Assembly (NCBI GenBank): GCA_054601695.1
Contig: BAAHQB010000012.1
Span: forward strand, 806,001 to 870,000
DNA from: Amorphochlora amoebiformis
Lineage: Eukaryota > Cercozoa > Chlorarachniophyceae
DNA: 64,000 nucleotides
Reading direction: 5' to 3'
Part shown: positions 1-39,225 of the stretch, one piece after another
Layout: the number at the start of each line of letters is the position of its first letter
Numbering within the stretch: position 1 is the first letter of the stretch
Position numbers and translations under genes: made by a program
The notes under the pieces: model-generated
What the model saw: the letters and a program-made list of their open reading frames with translations, nothing else
Databases searched by the model: none
Told to the model about the DNA's origin: nothing

Positions 1-73
1 TATATATATATATATATATGTGTGTGTATATTTGTGGGTGTGTACGAATATGTATATATATATGTATATATAT

Positions 74-127
<54 letters not shown>

Positions 128-160
128 ATGTATATATATGACATGTTTTAACACAATATG

Positions 161-211
<51 letters not shown>

Positions 212-234
212 ACATACATACATACATACATATA

Positions 235-275
<41 letters not shown>

Positions 276-396
276 ATATATATATATATATGTATATATA
301 TAAATAAATACATGTCCAAACAGCGTTTTGGCCTCGATTACCCACATACACAATCTTAATTCTGTAAATCAATCTAATCATATTTGCTTTACATAC
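1..396. repeat. TA-rich intron of gene A at the window edge
   Basis: Positions 1-305 are almost pure (TA)n with TATG/TACA variants. Positions 306-396 are unique sequence just downstream (gene A sense) of the donor GTATGT at 391-396. No exon was found here. Confidence 0.6.
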
Positions 397-22121
<21,725 letters not shown>

Positions 22122-22259
22122 CGTGTCAGAGTCATTCCCATTTGTGACACATCCTTATATCACGGGCTTCTTTGTGTGATCGGGCCACCTGTCACGCAAT
22201 CGAAATATAAGTAATTCTACCTAAACTCAACAGTGGTGTTCGCGTGTGACAACCTGAAT
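22122..22259. promoter_or_regulatory. Divergent intergenic region between genes A and B
   Basis: This is a 138 bp gap between the proposed start codons of gene A (-) and gene B (+), free of TA arrays. It carries GTGACAC at 22144-22150 and GTCACGC at 22191-22197. Related motifs occur in other intergenic promoter gaps of the window. A promoter role is inferred from position only. Confidence 0.45.
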
Positions 22260-22955
22260 ATGGAGGGCGACAACCTCGGACTGTCGCACCTCCCGAAAGA
22301 GCTCTTGTCGTTTGTACTGGCGTACCTGGAGGCTTCGGAGTTGTGCGAAGGAGCGTGTCTTGTGAGTCAAGTGTGGAGGGAGGAGGCTGACAGCAAGGCA
22401 GCGTGGTAATTTCGTGACATGAATTCGTCTGATGTTTGGATCAAAATTCTGTGTTACTAAGGGGATGGATTGGGACATGTAAAAGGTTGGAGAATGCGGT
22501 AGGAACGAACTTTCGGATTTAGTCTTAGTATATAAGCAGGTTGCATGTCTTGTATCATATCATATGTATTGCTGAATATCCGCATAACATAAGCTTGTTG
22601 CATTCACATCTAAGGAGATACATCTTGGTGTGTTCAGGGAACCACGAGTAGTAGCGCGCTGGCCATTCGTCAACTACAGCTTTGTTCAAAAATGCAAGGC
22701 GTACAAACACGTCAAGTGCCGTTGGAAAGCTGTATATTTTGCGCTCAACTCCCAGGTGAAATATTCACGTGCTTTGTGAAATTCAGAAAGGTATTAATCA
22801 ATTATCAATTTGCTGTAGATCTCCCTTTTATTTGCAAAATTTAGAGACGAGGGTTTACATGTAAGGAGAAAAATGCAGGAGGAGAGGTACACTATGTTAG
22901 AAGCATTTGACACAGAACCCAATTTATATACGTATTCATGAATGCATAACAAACA

Positions 22956-22998
<43 letters not shown>

Positions 22999-23149
22999 TA
23001 TATGTATGTGTATATACATAAATATTTTATATACATCTATTTTTTATACATATAATATGTATGCATATAACATATATGTCTACATAGTATTATATAAATA
23101 TACATATACATATATATATTATATATGAGTATATAAATATGTGCATACA

Positions 23150-23181
<32 letters not shown>

Positions 23182-23187
23182 GAATGT

Positions 23188-23231
<44 letters not shown>

Positions 23232-23240
23232 TTTATAAAA

Positions 23241-23272
<32 letters not shown>

Positions 23273-23373
23273 CTTTTATATATATATATATATATATACT
23301 TATATTTATATATATATATACATATATATATATATGCACAAAGTATAAACATACATAGTTATATGTAATATAT

Positions 23374-23419
<46 letters not shown>

Positions 23420-23486
23420 CTATATATATATATATATATACATGTATACATCCAAATAGAAATGTATATAACATATACATACATGC

Positions 23487-23523
<37 letters not shown>

Positions 23524-23618
23524 ATATATATGGATATAGATATATATATATATATGTATATACACGTTTCTATACACATAAACATGTATATGTATATATA
23601 TATATATATAATTATATA

Positions 23619-23649
<31 letters not shown>

Positions 23650-23734
23650 CATAAAAATGTATTTGTATGTATGCATGTATGTACATATGTAATATTTATA
23701 TACAGGTATATACTCTGTGTATAAGTACATGATT

Positions 23735-23787
<53 letters not shown>

Positions 23788-24496
23788 TATTATACATATA
23801 TATATATATATATCAAGCACTGCTATACGTATACCCGCATACATAATATTACACATAAATCATATGTACATATGTACATATGTATCCATATGTACACAAG
23901 CTACGATATATAACTGTAAAAATATAATTTGATACTATGATGTATGCACATATAAATGTTAATGTATACACACACACATATATACACATATACATACACA
24001 CATATACACACACATACACATATATACACACATGTGCATTATAATACACACACATATATATATTATATACATGAACACATACACACATCTAGTATATATA
24101 TATATATATATATAATGTATTATATCCAATGTGGAGATATGTACGGTATGCATCTCACTAGTCTCAGCATATTTTTATATATTAAATATATTCTAGATAT
24201 TATTAATTTTATTATTATTATTATTATTATTTCTATTGTATACACATACATACCAATATTATACATGTGTGTATACATATATTACTATTGTACTATATAT
24301 ACATCTAGACATATATATGTCTAGATGTATATTAGATATATATATATATATATGCATGTGTTCAAATATGTATTTTTACATATACATTATTGATAGACAA
24401 CGACAAGAGATTTCATTACAAAGAAAGCTGAAGGCCCTACGTGTCGAGCGAGCTCTACTCAGGGCCCGTGATAACACCCGAGGCTCAAAGCTGTGA
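22260..24496 (+). CDS. Gene B: F-box protein
   Basis: Exons are 22260-22405, 22638-22755, 22819-22886 and 24397-24496. The start ATG at 22260 opens with an F-box-like stretch: [19 protein letters not shown], then [11 protein letters not shown], the usual L-P...C.LVS..W pattern. Residues after the first intron ([15 protein letters not shown], then [17 protein letters not shown]) continue as one domain. The last exon is basic and helical ([19 protein letters not shown]), ending at TGA 24494-24496. The first two junctions (GTAATT, GTGAAA donors) are phase-consistent. The third uses a weaker GTACAC donor; reading straight through instead gives a stop at 22939-22941. F-box proteins recruit substrates to SCF ubiquitin ligases through Skp1. 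The substrate part is not recognisable. The long last intron (about 1.5 kb) is TA-rich. Confidence 0.62.
22942..24396. repeat. Microsatellite intron of gene B
   Basis: TA, CA and TACA repeats plus a short (TTA)n run near 24213-24232. No exon seen on either strand. Confidence 0.7.
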
Positions 24497-24754
24497 GCCT
24501 TAATTAAGCTTAAGAACGAAAGCATTCTATAGCGAACTCAAGGAACTCCTTTTGGCTCCGGCCATTTGAATTCCATATTCATGTAAATATGAAGTTATTC
24601 TAGTTATTATACGTATACAGATATGTCACATAGACATGACCTGGATGACATATCTAGCATATACACAGTGGTAATCATTGCCATAGTTCTTAATTGTACT
24701 CCGAGTCAATTATATTAATCATGAAATTATTCACTCATTTTGAGTCACTGGAGA
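24497..24754. other. Convergent intergenic gap between genes B and C
   Basis: A TA-array-free 258 bp gap lies between the stop codons of B (+) and C (-). It holds two CTAG sites and the nonamer GTCACATAG, which also occurs at 38941 in another convergent gap. No gene was seen. Confidence 0.5.
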
Positions 24755-25117
24755 CTACATCATAGAGCACTCCTTATCCTTCTTATCCTTTTTTCCTTTC
24801 TTAAACTTCCTCTTACTAGTCTTAGACTTGATACCATTATCCACATCTTTTGACACTTCGGTGTCATCCTGCACTGACTCCGTCTTCGGCACATCTTCTC
24901 CGCTTGTAGTAGGTGGTGCAGAGTTTTCCTTTTTTGCTTCAGGTTCCCGCTTGATTGGAGTTTCGAAAGCCTTGCTAATTGAAGATATTGGAGCCACTAC
25001 TCGTTCGGAAGGCTGAAAATTTGTACAGCTTTTGGATACAGAATTCATGTGTACATGTATTCATTATATAATATATATATATATATACATATGTGTATGT
25101 ATAATGTTTATAAATAT

Positions 25118-25158
<41 letters not shown>

Positions 25159-25178
25159 TTTATATTTATATATATATT

Positions 25179-25219
<41 letters not shown>

Positions 25220-25236
25220 GAAATAAAATATAAATG

Positions 25237-25274
<38 letters not shown>

Positions 25275-25421
25275 GATATGTAGTATATGTCCTCCATATG
25301 TACACGCTTAAATTCAAAAATATTAAGACATATTATATGGATACATTTAATATATGTATATACATATATACAGTATGTGTACGTATAAAAATAATGTATA
25401 TATTTGTTTTTAATATATATT

Positions 25422-25459
<38 letters not shown>

Positions 25460-25529
25460 TATATATATATATATATAATATATGTATGTGTACATATATA
25501 TGTATATATACATATATACATATATGTGC

Positions 25530-25570
<41 letters not shown>

Positions 25571-25857
25571 TAATGTGTATATATATGCATATATACGCAT
25601 ATTTATGTCTATTGTGCCTTGGTACTGGCCTTCTCGTCCAAAAAGCTTCCTCCCGGGGTGGTCATTTGAGGCTGCGCAGAATTCTGAGGTTGATTGCGTG
25701 TAAACTATTATCATAGTTGGGATTTCAGGACTTGTGAGCGGAAATATTCAGCTTTGGTGAGATGTATTGTATGTATAGTGTATATTGTACATATGCTATA
25801 TATATATGTATATATATACACATATATACACATATATACACACATATATGTACTTAC

Positions 25858-25889
<32 letters not shown>

Positions 25890-25940
25890 ACATATATGGT
25901 TATACGCATAGGATCTAAATGCATATAATTTATAGATGTA

Positions 25941-25977
<37 letters not shown>

Positions 25978-26036
25978 ATATATATGTATGTATATTTGTG
26001 TATTTATATATACATTTATATATATATATATATATT

Positions 26037-26095
<59 letters not shown>

Positions 26096-26363
26096 ACTCG
26101 TATATTTATATATACATTTATATAAATAATGTATATATATATATATATATGTAAATATACATATATGTATATATATATTATATATTATATATAAATATAA
26201 TGTACATATATATATATATATATAGGTGTGTGTATGTCCTATTTGTATGTAAAAATGTATATTATATGTGAATATTTATATACATATATGACTATATATA
26301 CACATATATATATACATATATATATATATATATGTGTGTGTGTGTATATATATATTATATGTG

Positions 26364-26411
<48 letters not shown>

Positions 26412-27488
26412 ATGTATATATGTAATTATAATATATGTATTTGTACATTGTATGTTTAAGTATACCTCCTGGCCAACCCCGACGATTTTTTTTAGCAGAA
26501 ACATCATCGCCTCGGAAATATTGTCATCCAACTTTGCTGACCCAATGAACCACCCGTCCAGATCGAGCTCCTTGGGAAGTTATAAGGGTATCGAATACGA
26601 GTCGAAAAATGAACCGACATCGGGCAAAGCGTATTTTATTTTAAGAGTATCCAATCAGAAAATTAAATCATAATCTAGGAAAATTCGGAGTGGGGGCCAA
26701 AACACAAATGAATACAAGGTATGGGAGACATGGATTACGGTAAGAAAGAGATTTAGACACACATCAGTAGACATAAGCAGGATGAAGGGTGCGCCATTCT
26801 ATATTTGGGGAGTTGGGGACCTCAGCAAGCTCTTGAGCCTGAGCTCCCACCTCAATCGATTTCTGATGGTTGGTGAAAGAGCAATTAGTGGACCGGGTGC
26901 CGTGACAGATAGAGAATAGATAAATTTAGAGTGGGGTTTTACCGAGACACCCGGTAGGAGATCCACCTTGTTCGCTATCATTATCACGGGAACCTGGTAC
27001 ATGGATTAGAGTTGAGATCTATACCTTTATCATGGGTTCTCTAGTAATTTTCCAGTCACCTTGGAACCCTTTCTCTTCGCTTCCTCGATCAGGTCCTGAA
27101 CAATAGAGATTGAGAAACACCCACATCGGGCAGATTGCCTTTACCTTGTCTATCTCTTTCTTCCATCCCCTCAACGCCTCCATCGTTGCAGGTCGGGTCA
27201 CATCCCATACTAGGCTGATGGAGATGAGTAAGAGTTACACATGATATCATCCAAGCATCCTGCAAGAATATTAGTTGAGAGAATACATAGCCCCCGCCGA
27301 CTTTTTGTAGAACGCACGGCTAAGGTGGATGAAGCGATCCTGACCAGCGATATCCCACAGCTGGAGTCGCACCGTGATCTCAGGCGTGACCTCTACCTCT
27401 TTCTTGGAATACTCACACCCGATTGTGTAGTTGTACTCGTTCGAAAAGACGTTCTTAACATATCTGTTCAGATTATCTTCAATGTAAC

Positions 27489-27546
<58 letters not shown>

Positions 27547-27938
27547 TATAGATATACATATTATATAATATATATAAATATATGTATATATATATATATA
27601 TAATGTATTTAGACATAGATATATATATTGCATATATACACGTACATAGAAATATGTATATTATACTTTATGGAATATATATATGGAAAAATATTAAATT
27701 TTGTAAAATATTTATATACATACATATATATATATACACATATATTGTATATACATATATATATATATATTGTATATATATATATATATATATTGTATAT
27801 ATATATATATATGTGTGTGTGTATGCATATATTTAATGTTTGCACATGTGCATATATCATACACACATATACTGATTTGTTCATTACACATAATAAGACA
27901 TATATATATATATATATATATATTTGTTTACACACATG

Positions 27939-28003
<65 letters not shown>

Positions 28004-28028
28004 GTGTAGGTATTTATTATATGTATAA

Positions 28029-28112
<84 letters not shown>

Positions 28113-28239
28113 TTCATATGTATATAATACAAATATGTGTATACATGTACGTATACAAAACATATGTCCATATATCTATATGTGTATGCAAATTAAATAC
28201 ATACATATAAAAATATAAACATATATATACATATATATA

Positions 28240-28308
<69 letters not shown>

Positions 28309-28402
28309 ATATATATATATATACACACATACATATATCAATGTATACACATATATACATACATACACATATACATATATGTATATGTATATGTAGCAAT
28401 CA

Positions 28403-28438
<36 letters not shown>

Positions 28439-28603
28439 GTATCTGTTCTATAGAAAAATATACAATATAACTAGGCATATGTATAGATTAAATGTGTAAG
28501 GATATTTAATAGTGTACATTTACACACATGTATATGTACAACGGACATCAAACAAAATATATATTTTGCAAATCTTTAAATACTTATATGTATATAAATA
28601 TTT

Positions 28604-28648
<45 letters not shown>

Positions 28649-28667
28649 CATATATATATATATATAC

Positions 28668-28750
<83 letters not shown>

Positions 28751-28857
28751 CTTCTATATATATGAATTTATTATTGTGAAAGTGCATTCACCTATTGATG
28801 ATCGAGGTCTTGCCGCACTTAGAGTTTCCAACGACAATCACCTTGATAGCCCGCTTC
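24755..28857 (-). other. Rab32-like GTPase domain (eight exons)
   Basis: The eight exons concatenate in phase to about 267 residues, the size of a Rab plus a long C-terminal tail. Switch I threonine, the G3 glutamine and the P-loop GKT are intact, so the domain should bind and hydrolyse GTP. The final 85-residue exon is variable, charged and lysine-rich before the CaaX-like end, as Rab hypervariable tails are. Confidence 0.85.
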
Positions 28858-29925
28858 CTGACGACGGCACAACCGCATCAATCTTGTGAGCGTCAGGCAT
28901 GTGTTGTGAGCGTGCGTCATGCACGATGAGCCTCAATAATAAACGTGAGGAAAGTGCGAGCAGGTCTCACAGAACAACGATAAGGTTGATCAAACTCGTG
29001 GTTCCTAGCTCCCACATCTATGTTAAAATGTCCTTTGGAGTAGTACCTTCCACGCCTTTGGGGAGTTGGAGTTTGCTTTGACGCGCTATCCACGGAGCGC
29101 CTAGTTGGTCTTTCAGGTGTTGACATCTCAGGCTTGAACGAGCTTTCAGGGGCGTGTACGCTATGTCGAGCCTGCGGGATGTTCTTCACCTCACTCAGTG
29201 GGGTCTAAATGGCGGTTGTTTGAAAGTTTTTGTTATATTATTAGCGCAGGATGATTTCAGTGATGTGTTGATGGTGTTGTACCTTCATCCTTGCTTTCTT
29301 ATCGCTCTCGAGAGCCTTTTTAATTACCTCATGCTCGGCTTGTAGAGCCTTCATCTTGGCCAACAGCTCCTCTCGAGTCTGAATGTTGGACGTGAGCTCT
29401 GAACTGTGCAGATGATCAAAAATTTGCAGCATATCCCATACCATCTTGGCTTCTGGATCCGAGATACCGGCCGCCTCCTGGAGAATGAAAAGGTTAGTAG
29501 ACCCCAGCTCTTACCGTGAGTTACTTACTACCTGCTTCATGATTAGAGGGGCTGGCTCGGGTGGTTCTGTGACCTACGATTGGTTCGAATGATTCAGCGT
29601 TACAGGCTGACCCAAAAGTATAAAGCACCGCTCCAGCAGGCGTTTCTTTGGCCTCCGTGGCTTGGTCTGTCGCGGCCGGAACGTCATCAAGCCCATCAAT
29701 ATCCAAGTCAACGCCTAGATCTGAGTGAAGAAGGTGTGATAAACGCATAATCATGGCAAAAGTCCATTTGAATATAGGCGTTGGGTTACTTCCGCGCTCA
29801 AACTCACCCTGGAGATCCTGCGCCATGTTTGTATCATTCGCAAGCTCTTTTTCGAGCTTCTCAATTTCATCGTCGTCAAATTTCGACGGGTCAAAGTCGA
29901 GGACATCGTCCAAGTCGGCCGACAT
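24755..29925 (-). CDS. Gene C: coiled-coil protein fused to a Rab32-like GTPase
   Basis: N-terminal exons: 29808-29925 (ATG at 29925), 29629-29720, 29532-29573, 29283-29477, 29047-29204. GTPase exons: 28792-28857, 27287-27463, 27145-27214, 27060-27095, 26943-26993, 26821-26862, 26466-26570, 24755-25012. All phases agree, giving about 470 residues. The N-terminal part is acidic ([20 protein letters not shown]), then a charged helix ([20 protein letters not shown]) and a basic serine/proline linker. The GTPase has every G motif: P-loop [11 protein letters not shown], switch I YNYTIG, G3 [10 protein letters not shown]4 IANKVDLL, G5 GSAK. WDIAGQ and the overall order match the Rab32/38 family, which acts on lysosome-related, mitochondrial and ER-contact membranes. 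The tail is lysine-rich and ends in CSMM, a single-cysteine CaaX-like box rather than the usual double cysteine. No in-frame ATG lies between the TGA upstream of the P-loop exon and the P-loop. An upstream exon is therefore needed, and the phase-2 donor at 29047 fits. Confidence 0.75.
28612..28750. repeat. (TA)n array in the first Rab-domain intron of gene C
   Basis: Near-pure TA of about 140 bp directly after the P-loop exon. The whole 27464-28791 intron is TA/TACA repeat. Confidence 0.95.
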
Positions 29926-30350
29926 GCCTTTCCCGCGTTGCTTTATCTCGACGCAAGCAGCCACACAAGCGCTTGGAAAATACCGGGAGTACCCGGGGAT
30001 TCCATCATCTATCCGGGGAGTTCCGGGGTTCGAGATCTGTGGGGATTCTTGAAGGATCCTTGGGTCTATGGCTGACCAGCCGGGCCGGAAGTTCGGTCTC
30101 GGCTGGCTAGTGGGACTCTCGCTACTCCTTGCAACCCGTTCTCCCGGTACTAAACCTTCTCTAAGGGATGCAAAGTCTAGGTTGAAAAAGGACGCAAATT
30201 CCCTGTTTTCAAAGGTTTGATTTTCCCTCGGAGCTTTCAAAAGAGAATGTGAATTCTGGAGAGTGGACGGGATAGATATCGATGATGAAGTACGGTTAGA
30301 ATAAACTCTACATCTTTCGTCCACCAGTAATCCAGCCCTAAATCGCAACC
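29926..30350. promoter_or_regulatory. Divergent intergenic region between genes C and D
   Basis: A 425 bp, TA-array-free gap separates the start codons of C (-) and D (+). A long minus-strand open frame crosses it but has no acceptor or coding character. I see no recognisable motif. A bidirectional promoter is inferred from position. Confidence 0.35.
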
Positions 30351-30842
30351 ATGAACGCATCATATCAGGAGGAGTTTTTAAAGGCTGCAGTGATGTATAC
30401 GCGTGCATTGAAGGTTGTTACAATTAAAATGAGTACATATTTTGCCTCAAATCCAACATAAACCAAACCCTAGGAGTCTCCACAGGATATTAACATTCGA
30501 TGTAATCGAGTATTAGCCTACTCTAAGTGTGGAATGTACTCAAAAGCCCTTCAAGGTAAGAGATAGGGGTTGACAGGGTTAGGCCTACTGACAGGGTTAG
30601 GCTGATACTTTTCCTTACCGCTCATCCTCATCCTAGATTGTGAGAAAATTTTGGAGTTGGAAGGAAATCACACAAAAACGTAAGCGCAACCCTCTGCCTC
30701 CGAATTCTCAACCCTAACCATCAAAACGTAACAGTTGACCTATCAGATACTTTTGGCGTGCAAAGATTCTGCAAAAGATGGGTATATATCACTTTTCATG
30801 TTATTTTATGTGTGATCACATAATATGTATTATATACATACA

Positions 30843-30884
<42 letters not shown>

Positions 30885-31114
30885 GTGTGTATATATATGT
30901 ACATTTAAAGTACAAAAGGAGTGATCAATTAAATGAACGAGTCCAAATGTCAGTAAAGCAAGCAAATGATAGACACCGTTCACCGTTTCTGTTTTTTTTT
31001 TTTTTTTTAAGATTTTAGACGGCGGGCCCTAATTTCGAGGCTCCTCCTAACATAATTAACAGTCATCATAGGATTAGTCCCGACAACGGCAGTTGCATAA
31101 TATTTTTGAAGCGA

Positions 31115-31156
<42 letters not shown>

Positions 31157-31171
31157 ATATATATATAATAT

Positions 31172-31213
<42 letters not shown>

Positions 31214-31250
31214 CATATATATATATATATATAATTATGTACATATATAT

Positions 31251-31293
<43 letters not shown>

Positions 31294-31728
31294 CAGGAGA
31301 TTACACTGTAGAAGAAACAGAACAGAGGCACTTGTTGGAGTTCGCTCTATCTAACTACAAACAGGCAAAACCAACCCTAGCTCGACTTTGAACTCAACCC
31401 AACCCAGCTAAACTAACTACCCTAACCCTAGGCCCTCAGACGCCTACCCTACTCGAAGGAGATCCGTTCCGCCGCCATAGCTCTTAACGAACGGCTTAGA
31501 CCTAAGGTTGTGCAAATATGAAGTTTGAATTTAAGTACGAGAATTTTTTAAACGTAGATATATACAAATGTACGTATATATACACACACATATATATATG
31601 TATATATATATATATATGTATATGTGTATACATATAGATATATGTATTATTACGCAAGCGATATGCGTATTTATCTTATGCATATAAATACGTTACATAT
31701 TCTATATAACATATTAAATATATTATAT

Positions 31729-31759
<31 letters not shown>

Positions 31760-32335
31760 AGTACATATATACATACATATGTGTACATATGCATGTCATA
31801 TGGTACAGATATTCCTCTCCCTCTCTCTACTCTTTTAGTTAGATACTAATATAATTTTACATGCTCTCATATTCATCTATGGAGATAAAAATAAATATTC
31901 AAAATATATCTGTATATATATGCATAAATACATATTACATCATATAAATTCAATAAATATTTGTGGAGATATCCATACACATATGCTTGCCTAGGCCTAC
32001 CGAGGCTTCCTCAAACCCGACAACCCTCATGGCTTCTCATTTTCGAGACCCACATCCACCTCTGCCCCCAACACCCCTCCAGGCTCCCTTACCAAATCCC
32101 CCTCCAAACTCCATCACAAAGAAGAAATCAAGAAGAGTTCTGGCACTTCTTCTGAAAATGAGGCAGATTGTGATACATCTGCAATACAACCACAAGAGGA
32201 GAAGGTGGAACAACATGAGAACGCGGAAGAACATAAAGAGAACGCGGAAGAAGATATGGAGAAATACGGCTATGACGACGCGGTAAACCCGAGTTGTTTA
32301 CTAGCCCTCCTACCCTCCATGCATGTATATGTATG

Positions 32336-32385
<50 letters not shown>

Positions 32386-32442
32386 ATATATATATATATA
32401 CATATATAAAAATATATACATACCTATATATATATGTGTATA

Positions 32443-32492
<50 letters not shown>

Positions 32493-32942
32493 GCATATTT
32501 GTATATATACATACATATATATATATATATGTACATATATACTATGTATATATACATATATATATATGTGTAATATATTATATTATGTACATGTACATAT
32601 GGATATATATTATATGCATATGTATATACGTGTATACATATAGTATACATTAAATACATATGTATGTATATGTATATACATGCATATATATTTATATATA
32701 TATATATATGTATAAAAATATTTGCGCATATGTATACATGTGTACATATACACACATATATACACACATGTACATATATTATATGCATATTGTGCACAGA
32801 TAATATATATGCATATTATTATGTATTGATTTGTAATATGTAACCTTAGGTCGAGCAGCCCCAAGGGCTCAACGATGTTGTTTTGGATTACTCTCACCCT
32901 CACATCCCCAAGGCAGCATTTCATTACAATCCCCAAACCTGA
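30351..32942 (+). CDS. Gene D: TPR protein, complete, 219 residues
   Basis: Exons: 30351-30413, 30486-30555, 30637-30679, 30747-30781, 31297-31364, 31995-32282, 32850-32942. Phases agree throughout and the sum is 660 bp (220 codons including TGA). The N-terminus is a tetratricopeptide-repeat unit: helix [18 protein letters not shown], helix [19 protein letters not shown], then [14 protein letters not shown] and [14 protein letters not shown]. This follows the TPR consensus (N..Y..G.Y..AL.D....L.L.P.N.K..YR.A...). The exon 31995-32282 opens with [16 protein letters not shown] and then becomes proline/serine-rich and strongly acidic. The C-terminus is [22 protein letters not shown] proteins bind partners such as Hsp90/Hsp70 tails; the partner here is unknown. 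Intron 31365-31994 starts with GC rather than GT. Confidence 0.8.
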
Positions 32943-33397
32943 CTCAGCTTTAGACCTAGATATAGCTACTTCCCTTCAGCGTTCCGTCTCTCCAACCCCA
33001 ATTTTCTGTCTCTTCCTCTCTCCTTCTGACTCTCCAGAGCTCTCTCTTAACTCTTTCTTCTCCTCTCTTTCTATCTCTCTCTCTCTCTCTCTCAGGGTTA
33101 CGCATCCCTCTCAGTCTTTATCTCTCTCGTTCTTTCTCTCTCCTTCTAAGTCTCTCTCGTTCTTTCTCTCTCCTTCTAAGTCTCTCTCGTTCTTTCTCTC
33201 TCCTTCTAAGTCTCTCTCTTTCTCTTTCTCCCTCTCCTACTGTGGTTTTCCCTCTCTTTGTTTCTGTTTCTCCCTATCCACCTCACTCCTCGTCCTCTCG
33301 CGTCATTTCTCTCCCTTTCTCCCCATTTCTCTCCCTTTCTCTCTTTCACTTTGCTCTCCTCTCTCTGGATGTTATAGTAACCCGAAGGTAACCTTAG
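32943..33397. repeat. CT-rich spacer with a perfect 30-bp triplication
   Basis: This gap between genes D and E is polypyrimidine. Three identical 30 bp units stand at 33121-33150, 33151-33180 and 33181-33210. The open frames across it (serine/leucine/phenylalanine strings) are composition artefacts. The pyrimidine run could serve as a splice-acceptor tract for the exon at 33398. Confidence 0.6.
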
Positions 33398-38369
<4,972 letters not shown>

Positions 38370-39225
38370 GAATAATTGACCGGTCATTAAAATGAGGATA
38401 AAAGCTAAGTTTCAGCTGAATCCCAGGTTGGCAAAACTCTAGGAATCCAGAGACCTAGGAGACCGCTAGTCTACGGTACTGATACGGATAGTAATGGTCA
38501 TATTGATGATAGCCGCTTCTGAGAGTCCTCTCACTATAGTCTCAGTTGAACTAGACTATATATTGGTGTATGTCACTAGTCCCCTATGATCTAGATGATC
38601 ACAGACTCACAGTCTAGCAGTGTGCTAGGTGTGGAACGTCTACACGTCTACTAGGTCTAGTAGGTCTACACGTATCTACAGTGACTCTCAGTCTACACAA
38701 GCAAAAGCATGAGTCATTATTCGTATATATACTATTCTAGTTATTGTCCATGAGTGTACTAGTGTATAATCTAGATAATTCGCCAGGACCTAGAGTATAG
38801 TCACTGACTAGACTGACTGAGAACACCCAGTGCATATACTAGATATATGCTATAGCTCTAGTAGCTCTAGAGCTAGCGTGTACAAGAACAGATGTTCTAG
38901 GTTCTAGATGTTACTAGCTAGACTAGTGTTATATCATACGGTCACATAGTACGACTCGGAGACATCTGTCTGGATTGTACATGAGCTCGAGGTATTAATT
39001 ATCCTTCATCGGCCCACTAGTCTTTTCCGATGATCTCACTGAAACACAAGGTGACTGTCTAGACAGTTAACGATGAACTTAATTCGAATTAATTCAATCC
39101 TAATATCATTGACGGAGAACAATTTACACGAGCTGATTTCAAGCGGCCGCGCCTAAAGACTCCGACGAGAATCGTGCCGCTTAATAAACAAGCTATGACC
39201 GTTGGGTCGTTGTCTCCTGTGCGCC
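38370..39225. other. CTAG-rich convergent intergenic region (E/F)
   Basis: This gap lies between the stop codons of E (+) and F (-). Positions 38435-39062 contain about 26 CTAG tetramers where about 2.5 are expected. Many sit in runs such as GCTAGACTAG or TCTAGTAGCTCTAG. There are no TA arrays and no credible ORF. The last ~160 bp (39063-39225) are ordinary sequence. Confidence 0.75.

Noticed and set aside
29753-30110. Two plus-strand ORFs of about 100 residues
   Set aside because: They are antisense shadows of the gene C first exon and its 5' flank.
31007-31110. Possible terminal exon (minus) or internal exon (plus)
   Set aside because: Neither strand offers a pair of borders that fits gene D or C; it lies in a gene D intron.
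32943-33376. Serine/leucine/phenylalanine ORF across the CT tract
   Set aside because: Composition artefact with a 30-bp tandem triplication; only the end near 33398 looks coding.
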